From W0P28-013 sp963638355 (GTDB lineage: Bacteria > Bacteroidota > Bacteroidia > Bacteroidales > Paludibacteraceae), in the NCBI GenBank assembly GCA_963638355.1, contig CAVHRT010000092.1, positions 1-6,586 on the forward strand: 6,586 nt of DNA, written 5' to 3'. The notes beneath the pieces were generated by a model that worked only from the letters and a program-made list of their open reading frames with translations, did no database searches and was not told the origin of the DNA. The position numbers were made by a program, and so were the translations under genes. Of this stretch, positions 5,919 through 6,586 are shown one piece after another; position 1 is the stretch's first letter; each line of letters opens with the position of its first letter.

Positions 5919-5950
5919 CAAAGGTACTGTTTTTTGTATAATTTGTCAAT
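5919..5950 (-). promoter_or_regulatory. Bacteroidetes-type promoter for the methyltransferase
   Basis: Read on the minus strand there is ATTG (complement of 5947-5950), a 20-base spacer, then TACCTTTG (complement of 5919-5926) followed by C. This matches the Bacteroidetes primary-sigma pattern TTTG ... TAnnTTTG in the -7 box exactly and in the -33 box at three of four bases. The -7 box ends 5 bases before the ATG at 5913, implying a leaderless or nearly leaderless mRNA. Confidence 0.7.
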
Positions 5951-6008
5951 CCTTTTTTGGAACGATTTTTGCGGCAACATTTTTCGTATCATTCAAAAAT
6001 CAATTCCC

Positions 6009-6586
6009 ATGAAAACAAAATTTTTGGCTGCATTGGCGGCTGTTGCGCTGCTTGCAAGTTGTTCGAAATCGTCTGAAAATGTTGAAAGCGAAGAGAGCGA
6101 TCTCTTGGCCTATTCGCCTGCGATGTGCCGCATGAGCGTGAGCAACGAGTCGTTTGGCAATGGGGCTAGCGACGAAATTGCGCAAAAAATAACCCGCTCG
6201 GCCGAAATAAAATTCCAAACCGAAAGCGTGGAGCAGAGCAAATCGTACATCGAAGAGCAAGTGGCTAGTGTCGATGGTTTGATCGACGACGAGCGCACCA
6301 ACAGCGGCGAAACTCGCGTGAGCTGCAACGTCACAGTGCGCGTGCCTGCCGAAAAATTGGATACTTTCATCGCTGCCATCGAGCGCGGCGCCATGCGTGT
6401 GGAGAGCAAAAGTGTGTCGCAAGAAGATGTTACAACCAACTACATCGACCTTTCGACACGGCTCGAAAATAAACGCGAACTCGAAAAACGCTACAAACAA
6501 CTGCTTACCAAAGCCACTAGCATGAACGATATTTTGTCGATTGAACGCGAGATGAACACGCTACGCAGCGACATAGAATCGACCGA
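6009..6586 (+). CDS. DUF4349 lipoprotein (3' end outside window)
   Basis: This open reading frame starts at ATG 6009 and is still open at the window end (192 complete codons). Residues 1-17 form a signal peptide (Lys at 2 and 4, hydrophobic core 5-15) ending in the lipobox LASC with C18, so a lipid-anchored envelope protein is expected. Residues 19-31 are a polar Ser/Glu/Asp-rich tether, which might act as an outer-membrane or surface export signal. Residues ~60-192 match DUF4349: a beta-rich part (SAEIKFQTESVEQS at 64-77, CNVTVRVPAEKLDTFI at 106-121) followed by VTTNYIDLSTRLENKRELEK (141-160) and a long coiled coil ending in ILSIEREMNTLRSDIEST. Related proteins usually continue into one or more membrane helices near the C-terminus, which cannot be seen here. 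The function of the family is unknown. It is divergently arranged with the methyltransferase gene. Confidence 0.88.
   Translation, partial: MKTKFLAALAAVALLASCSKSSENVESEESDLLAYSPAMCRMSVSNESFGNGASDEIAQKITRSAEIKFQTESVEQSKSYIEEQVASVDGLIDDERTNSGETRVSCNVTVRVPAEKLDTFIAAIERGAMRVESKSVSQEDVTTNYIDLSTRLENKRELEKRYKQLLTKATSMNDILSIEREMNTLRSDIEST

Noticed and set aside
5956..5994. Promoter for the DUF4349 lipoprotein (TTTG at 5956-5959, TATCATTC at 5987-5994)
   Set aside because: The spacing is about 27 bases and the -7 box mismatches at two defined positions, so it is not supportable, although a promoter must lie in this region.

Overview
The window looks like chromosomal DNA of a Bacteroidota bacterium, most likely of the order Bacteroidales. 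Three things point that way. The first is an alanine racemase fused to a piece of MurF, an architecture typical of Bacteroidetes. The second is a Bacteroidetes-type promoter (-7 box TAnnTTTG) in front of the methyltransferase gene. The third is the absence of clear Shine-Dalgarno sequences before most starts. Family or genus cannot be settled from these data. I see no rRNA, tRNA, CRISPR array, transposase or phage gene.

Layout, left to right. Positions 1-612 hold the 3' three quarters of nagB (glucosamine-6-phosphate deaminase). Positions 613-762 are a non-coding spacer rich in inverted and direct repeats, including a MITE/REP-like palindromic unit. Positions 763-2295 encode an alanine racemase with an N-terminal extension that matches only the C-terminal domain of MurF; the ATP-binding and N-terminal Mur ligase domains are missing. 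Positions 2342-2953 encode a YigZ/IMPACT-family protein with a TTG start. A spacer with a 24-bp tandem duplication leads to ybaK (3090-3566, Cys-tRNA(Pro) deacylase). A small CxxC thioredoxin-like protein (3585-3818) follows, then, after a repeat-containing spacer, a six-helix ArsG/DsbD-like membrane protein (3989-4684). All of these are on the + strand. A 68-bp convergent spacer separates them from a minus-strand SAM-dependent methyltransferase (5913-4753). Across a 95-bp divergent region from the methyltransferase lies a DUF4349 lipoprotein (6009 onward) that runs off the window end.

How they fit together. nagB and alr both touch cell-wall precursor supply: NagB takes amino sugar from peptidoglycan recycling into glycolysis, and Alr makes D-alanine. 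The thioredoxin-like protein and the permease probably form a functional pair: the permease carries one cysteine in helix 1 and one in helix 4, as electron-conducting CcdA/DsbD proteins do. The rest is ordinary housekeeping content.

The observations most worth following are the MurF-stripped Alr fusion with a palindromic element immediately upstream, and the redox-style cysteine pair in the ArsG-like permease beside its thioredoxin. I found no evidence for a completely new multi-gene system.
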